10,325 nucleotides of DNA. Source: Thiomonas sp. (GTDB lineage Bacteria; Pseudomonadota; Gammaproteobacteria; Burkholderiales; Burkholderiaceae_C). Within the stretch, counting starts at the first letter, position 1; each line of letters begins with the position of its first letter. Positions 1 to 7,164 of this stretch are shown in pieces. The stretch lies in contig DAIDHU010000230.1 of the NCBI GenBank assembly GCA_027451915.1, forward strand, positions 1 through 10,325. The letters run 5' to 3'. The translations under genes and the position numbers were made by a program. A model generated the notes under the pieces. The model did no database searches. It was not told the origin of the DNA and saw only the letters and a program-made list of their open reading frames with translations.

Positions 1-965
1 CCCTGCCCCCGGTCCCGCAGGCTCCACAGGCGCACGACCGCCTCGGCCGCATCGGCACGCACGGCCACCTCGGCCTCGCGGGCGGCCAGGGCCGACGACT
101 CGGCCGCGTACACGGCGGCGAAATCGCCCGTGCCCAGGCGATACGCGGCCCTCGCGTCGGCGGCGTTGCGCAGCGCATCGCGCTCGACATCGCGCAAGGC
201 GGCCTCGCGCGCCGCCACCCTGCCCAGCGCGTCCAGGCGCAGCTTCGTGGAGGCCTGGTCCAGAGGCAGGGATCGCGCCGGGGGTGCGGCCAGGCGCGGC
301 ACCCCCGCGCCGTCGTCCAGCAGGTCGCCCAGGTCGTGGTCGGCCATGCCGCATTGACGCGCGAGCTCGGCGACGGCCACCGACAGCCTCTCGCGCTGAG
401 TATCCAGCGCGCTCGCATTGACCCCCAGCATGGCCGCGGCCAGCCCGCCGTCCACGGCGCTGGCGAGGCCGGCTTCGCGACGCCAGCGCGCGATGTCGGC
501 GTTGTCGCGGAATTGGTCCTGGAATCGCTGGCGCAGCGCGAGCACCGCCTGCAGGCGACGCAGCCTCAGGTAGGCCAGGGCCACCGCCTCGGCCTTGCGC
601 GCGCGGGCCTCGGCCAGGCGCAGCGCGCCGGCCCGCGGATCCGGGGCGCGGTAGCCGAGCAGGCCCCCCAGCCATTCGCGAAAGCGCCAGCTCCACCGGG
701 CGGAGCGGGCTCGCGCCGCGGACAGCGCGGCGGCCTGCCGCTCCAGCCGGGCATCCCGGGCCAGCGCGGAGTCGACCAGGCGAGCCAGCACCGGATCCCC
801 GGCCTGGCTCCACCACCCCGAGGCAGGCGCCGCCTCGCCCCCGGCGCGAGCGGCGGCAAGGCCATGCCCGAGCGGCGCTCGCGGCGCGGCGCATCCGCCC
901 AGCGCGCAGGTCAGCAAGAGTCCGGCCAGGAGGGCCAGCAGGTTCCAGACAAATGGGCTTCGCAC
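1..965 (-). CDS. TolC/NodT-like outer-membrane efflux lipoprotein, short form (3' end outside window)
   Basis: I read this frame by translating the minus strand from GTG at 965: 321 codons, open to the window edge. An in-frame TGA lies five codons upstream, so GTG is the first usable start. Residues 1-25 form a lipoprotein signal: hydrophobic core about 7-19, then lipobox LGGC with Cys25. The rest is Ala/Arg/Leu-rich and helical, as in outer-membrane factors: a first helical pair around 55-160, an LDTQRERLSVAVAELARQCG segment at 187-206, and a late YRLGTGDFAAVYAAESS segment at 275-291 that matches the family's YRxGxxDxxxVLxAxxx stretch near the C-terminus. Such proteins are the outer-membrane exit duct of tripartite pumps. 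It is oddly short: the end of the family pattern is reached by about residue 310, whereas NodT-type proteins usually run 450-500. It points away from the sugar genes and is probably unrelated to them. Family assignment is moderately sure; function as a real channel is uncertain. Confidence 0.66.
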   Translation of the reverse strand, partial: MRSPFVWNLLALLAGLLLTCALGGCAAPRAPLGHGLAAARAGGEAAPASGWWSQAGDPVLARLVDSALARDARLERQAAALSAARARSARWSWRFREWLGGLLGYRAPDPRAGALRLAEARARKAEAVALAYLRLRRLQAVLALRQRFQDQFRDNADIARWRREAGLASAVDGGLAAAMLGVNASALDTQRERLSVAVAELARQCGMADHDLGDLLDDGAGVPRLAAPPARSLPLDQASTKLRLDALGRVAAREAALRDVERDALRNAADARAAYRLGTGDFAAVYAAESSALAAREAEVAVRADAAEAVVRLWSLRDRGQ

Positions 966-1094
966 GCTCGGTGGGCGTCAGGAGTGACGGCATCCGGGAT
1001 TGTACGGGTGCGCGCGCGCTCGCTTCGAGCAGGGGCCGTTCGCCGCCGAGAAGCCCGTCCGCGGCCGCCCGCGACGCAAGCCGCGTGTGTCCGG

Positions 1095-1106
1095 GATAAC
1101 TGATTG
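1095..1106 (+). promoter_or_regulatory. Putative shared operator, copy 1 (GATAACTGATTG)
   Basis: It reads GATAACTGATTG and matches 9 of 12 bases of the copy in front of the LysR/SMP-30 pair. It sits about 216 bp before the ABC binding-protein start and 130 bp before the divergent lipoprotein start. Assigning it to the LysR regulator is inference. Confidence 0.3.
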
Positions 1107-1307
1107 GATATCGACGCAAGCCATAAAGCGTATTTGCCCCCTAATGGGCCTTCTATAGCATCGTCGTCGCCGAGGCGTTTGGCGATGGATCGGAATCGTG
1201 TGCGGGGAATCATGCATACGGGTATTCCTCCAGGCCGTAAATGTCGCGGTTTCCCGCGCCGCCATGAGCGGACGATGCTTTGCAAAATGTTGCGTTTCAT
1301 AACGATG

Positions 1308-1315
1308 AGGAGGAG
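1308..1315 (+). promoter_or_regulatory. Strong ribosome binding site of the binding protein
   Basis: AGGAGGAG lies 7 bases before ATG 1323. It decides the start of the binding protein, because the frame is open for another 73 codons upstream and contains other ATG codons. Confidence 0.85.
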
Positions 1316-1322
1316 ACTTTCC

Positions 1323-2405
1323 ATGGCTACAGAAAAACCCCGCCGAGTATTTGGCCCCGGACAGGAATCGCGGCGCAACCTGATCAAGACCGCGCTGGCC
1401 GGTGCGGCGATGAGCGCGACCGCCCTGCCGGGACTGGCCCAGGCGGCGGAAACCGGGCAATTTCCCTTCGCGGACCACCCGAAATGGCGCTTCGTGTTCG
1501 TGAACCACGTGACCACGAATCCCTTCTTCGTGCCTACCCAGTACGGCATCGAGGACGCCTGCAAGCTGCTCGGCTGTACCTACCAGTGGACCGGTTCGCA
1601 GAATTCGATCGCCACCGAGATGGTCAACTCGATGAACGCGGCCATCGCCTCACACGCCGACGCCATCGCCGTGTGCCTGGTGGATCCGCACGCTTTCAAC
1701 GACCCGACGGACCGCGCTCTGCAGGCCGGCATCCCGGTGTTCTCCTACAACGCCGACGTGAGCGGCAACCATCGCCTGGCCTACATCGGCCAGGATCTGT
1801 ACAACGCCGGCATGGCGCTGGGCGAGCGCATCGTCAGCCTGGTGGACTCGGGCGAGGTGGCCGGATTCATCGCCACTCCGGGCCAGCTCAACATCCAGCC
1901 GCGCCTGGACGGCGCGCGCGACGCCATCAAGAAATCCGGCAAGAAAATCACCTTGCACGAAGTCTCCAGCGGCGCCAAGGTGAACGAGGAGTTCTCGGCC
2001 GTCGAGGCCTTCTATCTGGGCCATCCCAACCTCAAGGGCATGTTCGCGGTGGACGCCGGCAGCACCGAGGCGGTGGGCGCCACCATGCGCAAGCACGGCC
2101 TGGCCAAGAAGGGCGTGAAGGCGGGCGGTTTCGACATGCTTCCCGGTACCCTCAAGGAAATCCACGAAGGCAACCTGGACTTCACCATCGACCAGCAGCC
2201 CTACCTGCAAGGCTTCTACACCGTGCTGGAAATGTTCCTGTACATGATGTCGGGCGGCCTGACCGGCCCGTCGGACATCAACACCGGCCTGAAGTTCGTC
2301 ACCGCGAGCAGCGTCGGACCGTACCTGAACACCACCAGCCGCTTCGAAGGCAATTCGAAGGACCAGAAGCTCATTGCCCGCAAGGGACCGATCGGAGCGG
2401 TCTGA
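1323..2405 (+). CDS. Sugar ABC transporter periplasmic substrate-binding protein (CUT2 type)
   Basis: This 360-aa protein is a type I periplasmic sugar-binding protein (Peripla_BP_4-like) that would deliver a sugar to the membrane permease. Residues 1-41 look like a Tat signal: SRRNLIK at 16-22 resembles the twin-arginine consensus SRRxFLK, followed by an alanine-rich hydrophobic stretch and an AQA site before Ala42. The mature part starts with a VFVNHVTTNPFFVP segment (58-71), the usual first strand and ligand-facing loop, then GIEDACKLLGC, IATEMVNSMNAAIA and the alternating strand-helix pattern of the two lobes. The start at 1323 is fixed by an excellent Shine-Dalgarno and by the signal peptide. 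The permease begins 6 bases after the stop, so the genes are co-transcribed. Substrate is inferred from the neighbouring pentose-oxidation genes, not from visible ligand residues. A Tat signal on a sugar-binding protein is less common than Sec. Confidence 0.92.
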   Translation: MATEKPRRVFGPGQESRRNLIKTALAGAAMSATALPGLAQAAETGQFPFADHPKWRFVFVNHVTTNPFFVPTQYGIEDACKLLGCTYQWTGSQNSIATEMVNSMNAAIASHADAIAVCLVDPHAFNDPTDRALQAGIPVFSYNADVSGNHRLAYIGQDLYNAGMALGERIVSLVDSGEVAGFIATPGQLNIQPRLDGARDAIKKSGKKITLHEVSSGAKVNEEFSAVEAFYLGHPNLKGMFAVDAGSTEAVGATMRKHGLAKKGVKAGGFDMLPGTLKEIHEGNLDFTIDQQPYLQGFYTVLEMFLYMMSGGLTGPSDINTGLKFVTASSVGPYLNTTSRFEGNSKDQKLIARKGPIGAV

Positions 2406-2411
2406 GCAACG

Positions 2412-3449
2412 ATGAAAGCTGAAACCAACGTGAACGGATCGCGCGACGCCGGGACGGCGTCGACGCGACCCGCCTCGGGGGTGATGCAGGGGTGCCGGAG
2501 CATGCTCCGGCGCGCCCTCCAGTGGCGCGAGACCGGCATTCTGGCCGCGGTCGTGCTCCTGCTCGCCTATTTCCAGTTCGCATCCCGGTATTTCCTGTCC
2601 TGGGAGAACCTTGCAGTCCTCGGCCAGTACGCCGCGGCTCCCGCCATCATCGCCGCCGGCGAGGTCATGGTGCTGATTTGCGGCGAACTCGACCTGTCCG
2701 CCGGGCAGGTCTACGCCATGGCCCCTTTCGTCATGTACTTCGCGCAGCGCGCGGGAGCCCCGATCATGGTGGCCGTGCTGCTGGCGATCCTGGCGGCGGG
2801 TGTCGTCGGTCTGCTCAATGGCTTGATCACGGTGGGCCTGCGCATCCCCTCCTTCGTGACCACCCTGGGCATGCTGTTTTTCATCAACGGATTCAACCTC
2901 ACGATCTCCGGCGGTTTTCCGGTACAGCCGTCCACCCACGGATTCATGGCCGTGGTGCTGGGCCAGAATGCGCTGGTCGACATCGTCTGGGCCGTGATCA
3001 TCGCCATCGTGTTCCAGGCCTTCCTGACCAAGACCCGATGGGGCCTGCATACCCTGGCCACCGGTGGCAACCCCATCGGCGCGGCCGAAGTGGGCATTCC
3101 CATCGACGTGGTGCGGGTCGGCAACTTCGTGCTGTGCAGCGCGCTGGCCGGCTTCGCCGGCGTGCTCGACGCCTTTCGCATCGGCTCCATCGATCCCCTG
3201 GCGGGAGGCTCGCAGATCATGTTCATGGCCATCGCCTCCTCCGTCATCGGCGGCACCCTGCTCACCGGCGGATCCGGCACCGTGATCGGCGCGCTGCTGG
3301 GCGCCGTGGCGCTGGGAGTGCTCAAGGACGGCTTCACCATCCTCGGGGTCAGTGCCTACACCTTCGACATGATCCTGGGCGCGGCGATCGTGGTGACCAT
3401 GTTCATGAACGTGCGCCTGAACCGCATGCGCGAACGGGGGAGCAAGTGA
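2412..3449 (+). CDS. Sugar ABC transporter permease (RbsC/FrcB-like, BPD_transp_2 family)
   Basis: This 345-aa inner-membrane permease would form the homodimeric channel of a CUT2 importer. After a polar N-terminal tail (1-40) it is almost entirely hydrophobic, with roughly eight to ten membrane segments. Family landmarks are GELDLSAG at 91-98 (equivalent of the GxIDLSVG motif), GLLNGLITVGLRIPSFVTTL at 133-152, GGNPIGAAEVGI at 218-229 (cytoplasmic coupling loop) and the glycine-rich SVIGGTLLTGGSG run at 277-289. The length is typical. The ATG at 2412 follows the binding-protein stop by 6 bases and has no strong Shine-Dalgarno, so translational coupling is likely. Later in-frame starts near 2480 would remove only the polar tail and cannot be excluded. 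The stop overlaps the ATPase start by one base (TGATG). Confidence 0.93.
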   Translation: MKAETNVNGSRDAGTASTRPASGVMQGCRSMLRRALQWRETGILAAVVLLLAYFQFASRYFLSWENLAVLGQYAAAPAIIAAGEVMVLICGELDLSAGQVYAMAPFVMYFAQRAGAPIMVAVLLAILAAGVVGLLNGLITVGLRIPSFVTTLGMLFFINGFNLTISGGFPVQPSTHGFMAVVLGQNALVDIVWAVIIAIVFQAFLTKTRWGLHTLATGGNPIGAAEVGIPIDVVRVGNFVLCSALAGFAGVLDAFRIGSIDPLAGGSQIMFMAIASSVIGGTLLTGGSGTVIGALLGAVALGVLKDGFTILGVSAYTFDMILGAAIVVTMFMNVRLNRMRERGSK

Positions 3450-4255
3450 TGTCCGATTCCGATTCCCGGCCCCAGACCGGCGCCGGCGACGATGACGTGC
3501 TGCGCGGCGAGCACCTGTCCAAGCGCTTCGGCGCGGTGACGGCGCTGCAGGACGTGAACTTCCGGCTGCGCCGCGGCGAAGTGCTGGCCCTGCTGGGTGA
3601 CAACGGCGCCGGCAAGTCCACCTTGATGAAAATCCTCACCGGCTACCAGCAGCCCAGCAGCGGGCAGCTGTTCCTGGACGGCAAGCCGCTGAAACTCGAA
3701 TCGGTGGGACATGCCCGCCAATGCGGCATCGAGACGGTCTACCAGGACCTGGCCGTGGTCAGCGGCCTGAGCGTGTTCCGCAACATGTTCCTGCGGCGCG
3801 AACTCACCCGTGGCGGCTTCCTGCGCATCCTGGACGACCGCACGATGCGCAGGCAGGCAGCCGAGCACCTGCGGCGCATCGGCATCGTCCTGCCCTCGGT
3901 GGATGTGGAAATCGCCAAGCTCTCCGGCGGCCAGCGCCAGGCGGTGGCCGTGGCGCGCGCTGTCTACACCAAGGCGCGCATCCTGCTGCTCGACGAGCCG
4001 ACCGCCGCCATGGGCGTGCGCGAGAGCGCCCAGATCCTCGACCTGATCAAGCGCCTGCGCGACACGGGCGAGGTCTCGGTGATCATCGTCGCGCACAACT
4101 ACGCCCAGGTGTTCGACGTCTGCGACCGGGTCAATCTGTTGCAGAACGGGCGCATCACCTTCGACCGCGACACCCGCGAAACCTCGATCCAGGAACTCAC
4201 CGACATCGTGGTCAACGAGTATCGCCAGGCGCGCCAACCCGCCGCCGCGGCCTGA
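3449..4255 (+). CDS. Sugar ABC transporter ATP-binding protein (single-domain, FrcA-like)
   Basis: This 268-aa cytoplasmic ATPase powers the importer. All ABC landmarks are visible: Walker A GDNGAGKST at 50-58, Q-loop Gln99 in VYQDL, signature LSGGQ at 158-162, Walker B ILLLDEP at 178-184 and H-loop His216. There is one nucleotide-binding domain, not the tandem pair of about 500 aa seen in RbsA, XylG or AraG. This places the system with fructose/mannose/ribose-type FrcA importers, where two copies of a single-domain ATPase assemble. The ATG at 3449 shares its A with the permease TGA, and GGGGG sits about 8 bases upstream. It is the last gene of the operon; a strong hairpin follows 5 bases after the stop. 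Walker A has Asp51 where Glu is commoner, a conservative change. Confidence 0.94.
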   Translation: MSDSDSRPQTGAGDDDVLRGEHLSKRFGAVTALQDVNFRLRRGEVLALLGDNGAGKSTLMKILTGYQQPSSGQLFLDGKPLKLESVGHARQCGIETVYQDLAVVSGLSVFRNMFLRRELTRGGFLRILDDRTMRRQAAEHLRRIGIVLPSVDVEIAKLSGGQRQAVAVARAVYTKARILLLDEPTAAMGVRESAQILDLIKRLRDTGEVSVIIVAHNYAQVFDVCDRVNLLQNGRITFDRDTRETSIQELTDIVVNEYRQARQPAAAA

Positions 4256-4260
4256 GGCGG

Positions 4261-4293
4261 CGCCAGAGCCGGGCTTGCCGTCCGGCTCTGGCG
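4261..4293. terminator. Perfect 12-bp hairpin between convergent genes
   Basis: CGCCAGAGCCGG (4261-4272) and CCGGCTCTGGCG (4282-4293) are exact reverse complements around a 9-base loop. The hairpin lies between the ATPase (plus) and the SDR (minus), which converge here. On the plus strand it is followed by GGGGGGTTCCTT, a poor U-tract, and on the minus strand there is none. It could serve both directions; how well it terminates without help is uncertain. Confidence 0.65.
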
Positions 4294-4303
4294 GGGGGTT
4301 CCT

Positions 4304-5080
4304 TCAGGACGACACCCAGCCCCCGTCGACGATGAATTCCTGCGCGTTGCACAGCGCGCTGTCGTCGGCGCCCAGGAACAGGGCCATGGCGGCCACGTGC
4401 TCCGGACGCACGCGGGTCTTGAGGAACTGGTTGGCGTCGATCACCTTCTCGGACTCGGCGTTCACCCACAGGCGCAGCTGGCGCTCGGTCATCACCCAGC
4501 CGGGAACCAGGGTGTTGACCCGGATGTTGTGCACCCCGAGGTCGCGCGCCAGGCTGCGCGTGAGCCCATGCGCGGCGGCTTTCGCGGCCGCGTACACCGG
4601 CACGTCGGCCGTGCCCATGCGCCAGCTCACCGAGCCGAAGTTGATGATGGAGCCGCCCCCCAGCTCCTGCATCTGCGGCGCCACGGCCTGCGCGGCGAAG
4701 AACATCGGGCGCAGGTTGACGGCGATGCGCTCGTCCCAGTAGTCGACGCTCACGTCCTGGATTCGATGCCGGTCGTCGCTGGCGGCGTTGTTGACCAGCA
4801 CCGAGATATTGCCATGCATCCGGCGCGCGGCCTCGATGCAGGCCTGCAGCGCGGAAACGTCGCGGATGTCGCAATGCATGAATTCGGGACGAATCCCGGT
4901 CTGCGCATGAACCGATTCCACCAGCTCCCGACTGGCCTGCCCGGCGATATCCACGAAAACCACCCTGGATTTCTGGCGCGCGAAACCCCGGGTCAGGCTC
5001 GCGCCGATTCCGCTGCCCCCGCCCGTGATGAACACGCTGCGCCCCTCCAGACTGGGATAGACGGCCCCCTGATCGATCAT
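4304..5080 (-). CDS. SDR-family sugar 1-dehydrogenase (D-xylose dehydrogenase-like)
   Basis: This 258-aa classical short-chain dehydrogenase probably oxidises the aldose at C1 to the lactone with NAD(P)+. It has TGGGSGIG at 19-26 (cofactor loop), Asp44 at the end of the second strand (favours NAD+), NNAA at 97-100 in place of the usual NNAG, Asn122, Ser150, and Tyr163/Lys167 as the YxxxK pair. From memory of Caulobacter crescentus XylB, the YPSLxG start, GIGAxLTxGFARQ, DDRHxxxDVxxxYWDERIxVNLR and NFGSxSW segments are shared closely, which is why I favour a xylose-dehydrogenase relative over a generic SDR. L-arabinose or another aldose remains possible. The start at 5080 is supported by AAGGAG at 5088-5093. 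It is transcribed divergently from the dehydratase across a 181-bp gap. Confidence 0.88.
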   Translation of the reverse strand: MIDQGAVYPSLEGRSVFITGGGSGIGASLTRGFARQKSRVVFVDIAGQASRELVESVHAQTGIRPEFMHCDIRDVSALQACIEAARRMHGNISVLVNNAASDDRHRIQDVSVDYWDERIAVNLRPMFFAAQAVAPQMQELGGGSIINFGSVSWRMGTADVPVYAAAKAAAHGLTRSLARDLGVHNIRVNTLVPGWVMTERQLRLWVNAESEKVIDANQFLKTRVRPEHVAAMALFLGADDSALCNAQEFIVDGGWVSS

Positions 5081-5261
5081 GTCGCTTCTCCTTCGTGGTG
5101 TGTGTGACCGGTATTGGACCCGCGAAAACTCCCCGCGCGGATGTCAAAACCATGATTGCTGAATAAGGAAAGCGGCATTAACGCCCCCGGGCCTGGTTGC
5201 TAGCATCCTCCGACATGTTCCGATTCGAAAAACGGCCTCGCGCCGAGAAAGGCTTGAAGGG
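5081..5261. promoter_or_regulatory. Divergent promoter region between SDR and dehydratase
   Basis: This 181-bp spacer has no plausible gene. Its AT-rich core (about 5141-5182) lies near the middle, as expected for two back-to-back promoters, and carries the motif copy at 5154-5165. The SDR side ends with AAGGAG (minus strand, 5088-5093). The dehydratase side has only GAAGGG immediately before its ATG. Exact -35 and -10 boxes are not clear. Confidence 0.5.
5154..5165 (+). promoter_or_regulatory. Putative shared operator, copy 2 (GATTGCTGAATA)
   Basis: It reads GATTGCTGAATA and matches the LysR/SMP-30 copy at 9 of 12 bases. It is centred in the AT-rich part of the spacer, 73 bp before the SDR start and 96 bp before the dehydratase start, suitable for controlling both. 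Confidence 0.35.
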
Positions 5262-6992
5262 ATGAACGACAGCAAGAAGCCGGCGCGACGCAGCCAGGCA
5301 TGGTTCGGGCGCGAGGACCGCGACGGCTTTGTGTACCGCAGCTGGATGAAGAACCAGGGCCATCCGCACGACCTGTTCGACGGACGCCCGGTCATCGGCA
5401 TCTGCAACACCTGGTCCGAGCTCACTCCCTGCAACGCGCATCTGCGCGAGCTGGCCGACTGGGTCAAGCGCGGTGTCTGGGAAGCCGGCGGCTTTCCGCT
5501 GGAATTTCCCGTGATGTCCCTGGGCGAGACCCAGCTGCGCCCCACCGCCATGCTGTTCCGCAACCTGGCGAGCATGGACGTGGAGGAATCCATCCGCGGC
5601 AACCCCATCGACGGCGTGGTGCTGATGATGGGTTGCGACAAGACCACGCCCTCGCTCATGATGGGTGCCGCGAGCGTCGACCTGCCCACCATCGGGGTAT
5701 CGGGCGGGCCCATGCTCAGCGGACGCTTCCGCGGCGCCAAGCTGGGCTCGGGCACGGGGGTCTGGCGCATGTCCGAGGAAGTGCGCGCGGGCACCATGAC
5801 CATGGAGGAATTCGTGGAAGCCGAGTCGTGCATGCACCGTTCGAAGGGGCATTGCATGACCATGGGCACGGCCTCGAGCATGGCCAGCATGGTGGAGTCG
5901 CTGGGCATGGCCCTGCCGGGCAATGCCGCGATCCCCGCGGTGGACGCGAGGCGCTTCACCCTGGCCCAGCTCACCGGCCGGCGCATCGTCGACATGGTGC
6001 GCGAGGACCTGCGCATGTCGCGCATCCTGCGCCGCGAGGCCTTTGTCAACGCGATCCGCACCAATGCCGCGATCGGCGGCTCGACCAACGCGGTGATCCA
6101 CCTGCTGGCGCTGGCCGGGCGCATCGGCGTGGACCTGAAGCTGGAGGATTGGGACAAGCTGGGTTCGCACCTGCCCTGCATCGTCGACCTGCAGCCCTCG
6201 GGCGAGGCGCTGATGGAGGATTTTTTCTATGCCGGCGGCCTGCCCGTGGTGCTGCGCGAACTCGGCGAGCAGGGCCTGCTCGAACGCGACGCGCTGACCG
6301 TCAACGGCCAGTCCATCTGGGACAACGTGCGCGCCGCCGAGTGCTTCGACCGCGAGGTCATCCGCCCCTGGGACAAGCCCCTTCGCGCCGAGGCCGGCAT
6401 CGCCGTGCTGCACGGCAACCTGGCTCCCGACGGCGCCGTGATCAAACCCTCCGCAGCCACGCCGGAACTGCTGCGGCATCGCGGACGCGCGGTGGTGTTC
6501 GAGAACATCGAGCATTTCCACGAACGCATCAATGACGAGTCCCTGGATGTGGACGAGACCTGCGTGCTGGTGCTCAAGAACTGCGGCCCGCGCGGCTACC
6601 CGGGCATGGCCGAGGTGGGCAACATGCCCCTGCCGCCCAAGCTGCTGCGCAAGGGCGTGCGCGACATGGTTCGCATCTCGGATGCCCGCATGAGCGGCAC
6701 CGCCTACGGCACCGTGGTGCTGCACACCTCGCCGGAGGCCGCGGCGGGAGGGCCCCTGGCCCTGGTGCGCGACGGGGACATGGTCAGCCTCGACGTGCCC
6801 GCGCGCTCGCTGAGCCTGGAGATCAGCGACGAGGAGATGGCCACGCGCCGCGCGGCCTGGCAGCCTCCGGCGGCGCCCGGGCGCGGCTGGGCCCGGCTGT
6901 ACGTGGACCATGTGCTGCAGGCCAACCGCGGCGCCGACCTGGACTTCCTGGTCGGCGGCAGCGGCTCCGAGGTTGCGCGCGATTCCCACTGA
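5262..6992 (+). CDS. IlvD/Edd-family sugar-acid dehydratase (L-arabinonate/D-xylonate type)
   Basis: This 576-aa enzyme should dehydrate a C5 (or C6) aldonate to the 2-keto-3-deoxy acid using a [2Fe-2S] cluster and Mg2+. Three cysteines sit where the family places its cluster ligands: Cys57 in LTPCNAH, Cys125 in MGCDKTTP and Cys198 in KGHC. Asp126-Lys127 are the metal and lysine positions, and Ser478 in SDARMSG is the catalytic serine. These are a constant two residues before the Cys59, Cys127, Cys200 and Ser480 I recall for Rhizobium leguminosarum L-arabinonate dehydratase, and long stretches (MKNQGHPHDLFDGRPVIGI, PPKLLRKGVRDMVRISDARM) look very close to it. It is much less like Caulobacter XylD. 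The Rhizobium enzyme also accepts D-xylonate and D-fuconate, so substrate stays open. The Asp-Ser-His C-terminus is as in the homologue. It converges with the LysR gene 43 bp downstream. Confidence 0.95.
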   Translation: MNDSKKPARRSQAWFGREDRDGFVYRSWMKNQGHPHDLFDGRPVIGICNTWSELTPCNAHLRELADWVKRGVWEAGGFPLEFPVMSLGETQLRPTAMLFRNLASMDVEESIRGNPIDGVVLMMGCDKTTPSLMMGAASVDLPTIGVSGGPMLSGRFRGAKLGSGTGVWRMSEEVRAGTMTMEEFVEAESCMHRSKGHCMTMGTASSMASMVESLGMALPGNAAIPAVDARRFTLAQLTGRRIVDMVREDLRMSRILRREAFVNAIRTNAAIGGSTNAVIHLLALAGRIGVDLKLEDWDKLGSHLPCIVDLQPSGEALMEDFFYAGGLPVVLRELGEQGLLERDALTVNGQSIWDNVRAAECFDREVIRPWDKPLRAEAGIAVLHGNLAPDGAVIKPSAATPELLRHRGRAVVFENIEHFHERINDESLDVDETCVLVLKNCGPRGYPGMAEVGNMPLPPKLLRKGVRDMVRISDARMSGTAYGTVVLHTSPEAAAGGPLALVRDGDMVSLDVPARSLSLEISDEEMATRRAAWQPPAAPGRGWARLYVDHVLQANRGADLDFLVGGSGSEVARDSH

Positions 6993-7028
6993 GGCCGCGG
7001 GCGCGGCCCGCCCGAGCGCGCGCGGGCG
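6993..7028. terminator. GC-rich hairpins between dehydratase and LysR gene
   Basis: Two short stems lie back to back in the 43-bp convergent gap: GGCCGC/GCGGCC (6993-6998 with 7003-7008) and CGCCCG/CGGGCG (7009-7014 with 7023-7028). Neither has a T-run, so this is a possible bidirectional terminator with weak support. Such stems also arise easily in sequence this rich in G and C. Confidence 0.35.
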
Positions 7029-7035
7029 CGAAGGC

Positions 7036-7164
7036 TCAGGCCTGCGCCCGTGCCGCCGTCTGTTCGGCCGCCCGGCGCACCGCCTGGGTCAGCTGCATCG
7101 CGCCGGGCGACAGCCGACGCCCCTTCTGGCGCACGATTCCGATGGGCTTGAGGCTGAATCCGTC
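7036..7164 (-). pseudogene. Detached C-terminal tail of the LysR regulator, after the amber codon
   Basis: Immediately after the TAG at 7165-7167 the same frame continues for 42 codons to TGA at 7036-7038. It reads DGFSLKPIGIVRQKGRRLSP and then a helical AMQLTQAVRRAAEQTAAR end. This is what the C-terminus of a GbpR-like LysR protein looks like and would bring the total to 317 residues, the usual size. No start codon or ribosome binding site precedes it, so alone it is not a gene. It is evidence that the stop is a recent point change (for example GAG or CAG to TAG), a sequencing error, or a read-through site. Confidence 0.82.

Larger units (their letters stand above)
966..1322. promoter_or_regulatory. 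Divergent intergenic region between the efflux lipoprotein and the ABC importer operon
   Basis: There is no convincing gene here, although the plus-strand frame of the following binding protein happens to stay open from 1104. Visible elements are a copy of a 12-bp motif at 1095-1106 also found in two other intergenic regions; an AT-richer stretch at 1120-1160 containing TATAGC at 1153-1158, the most promoter-like patch; a small CGCGG-TTTC-CCGCG stem at 1245-1258; and a TTTGCAAA palindrome at 1279-1286 just before the ribosome binding site. I cannot assign a -35/-10 pair with confidence. The length suggests that the importer transcript has a regulated or long leader. Confidence 0.45.

Noticed and set aside
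336..1103. A 255-codon plus-strand reading frame
   Set aside because: It is the antisense shadow of the efflux lipoprotein, with Gln/Gly/His/Arg-rich low-complexity translation and no domain pattern.
1104..1322. An in-frame 73-codon upstream extension of the binding protein starting at TTG 1104
   Set aside because: The extension is arginine-rich and unlike any export signal. The excellent AGGAGGAG and the Tat-type signal both place the start at 1323.
1650..3050. A 466-codon minus-strand reading frame across the binding protein and permease
   Set aside because: It opposes two well-identified genes. Its His/Asp/Gly-rich composition is the usual antisense signature of high-GC coding DNA.
5178..6989. 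A 603-codon minus-strand reading frame opposite the dehydratase
   Set aside because: It is longer than the dehydratase itself, but it has antisense composition and no motifs, while the plus strand carries all cluster ligands and catalytic residues.
7009..7030. A GCGCGC-rich run that might be Z-DNA-forming or a repeat element
   Set aside because: It is short and lies in a very GC-rich gap. I saw no second copy in the window and the hairpin reading is enough.
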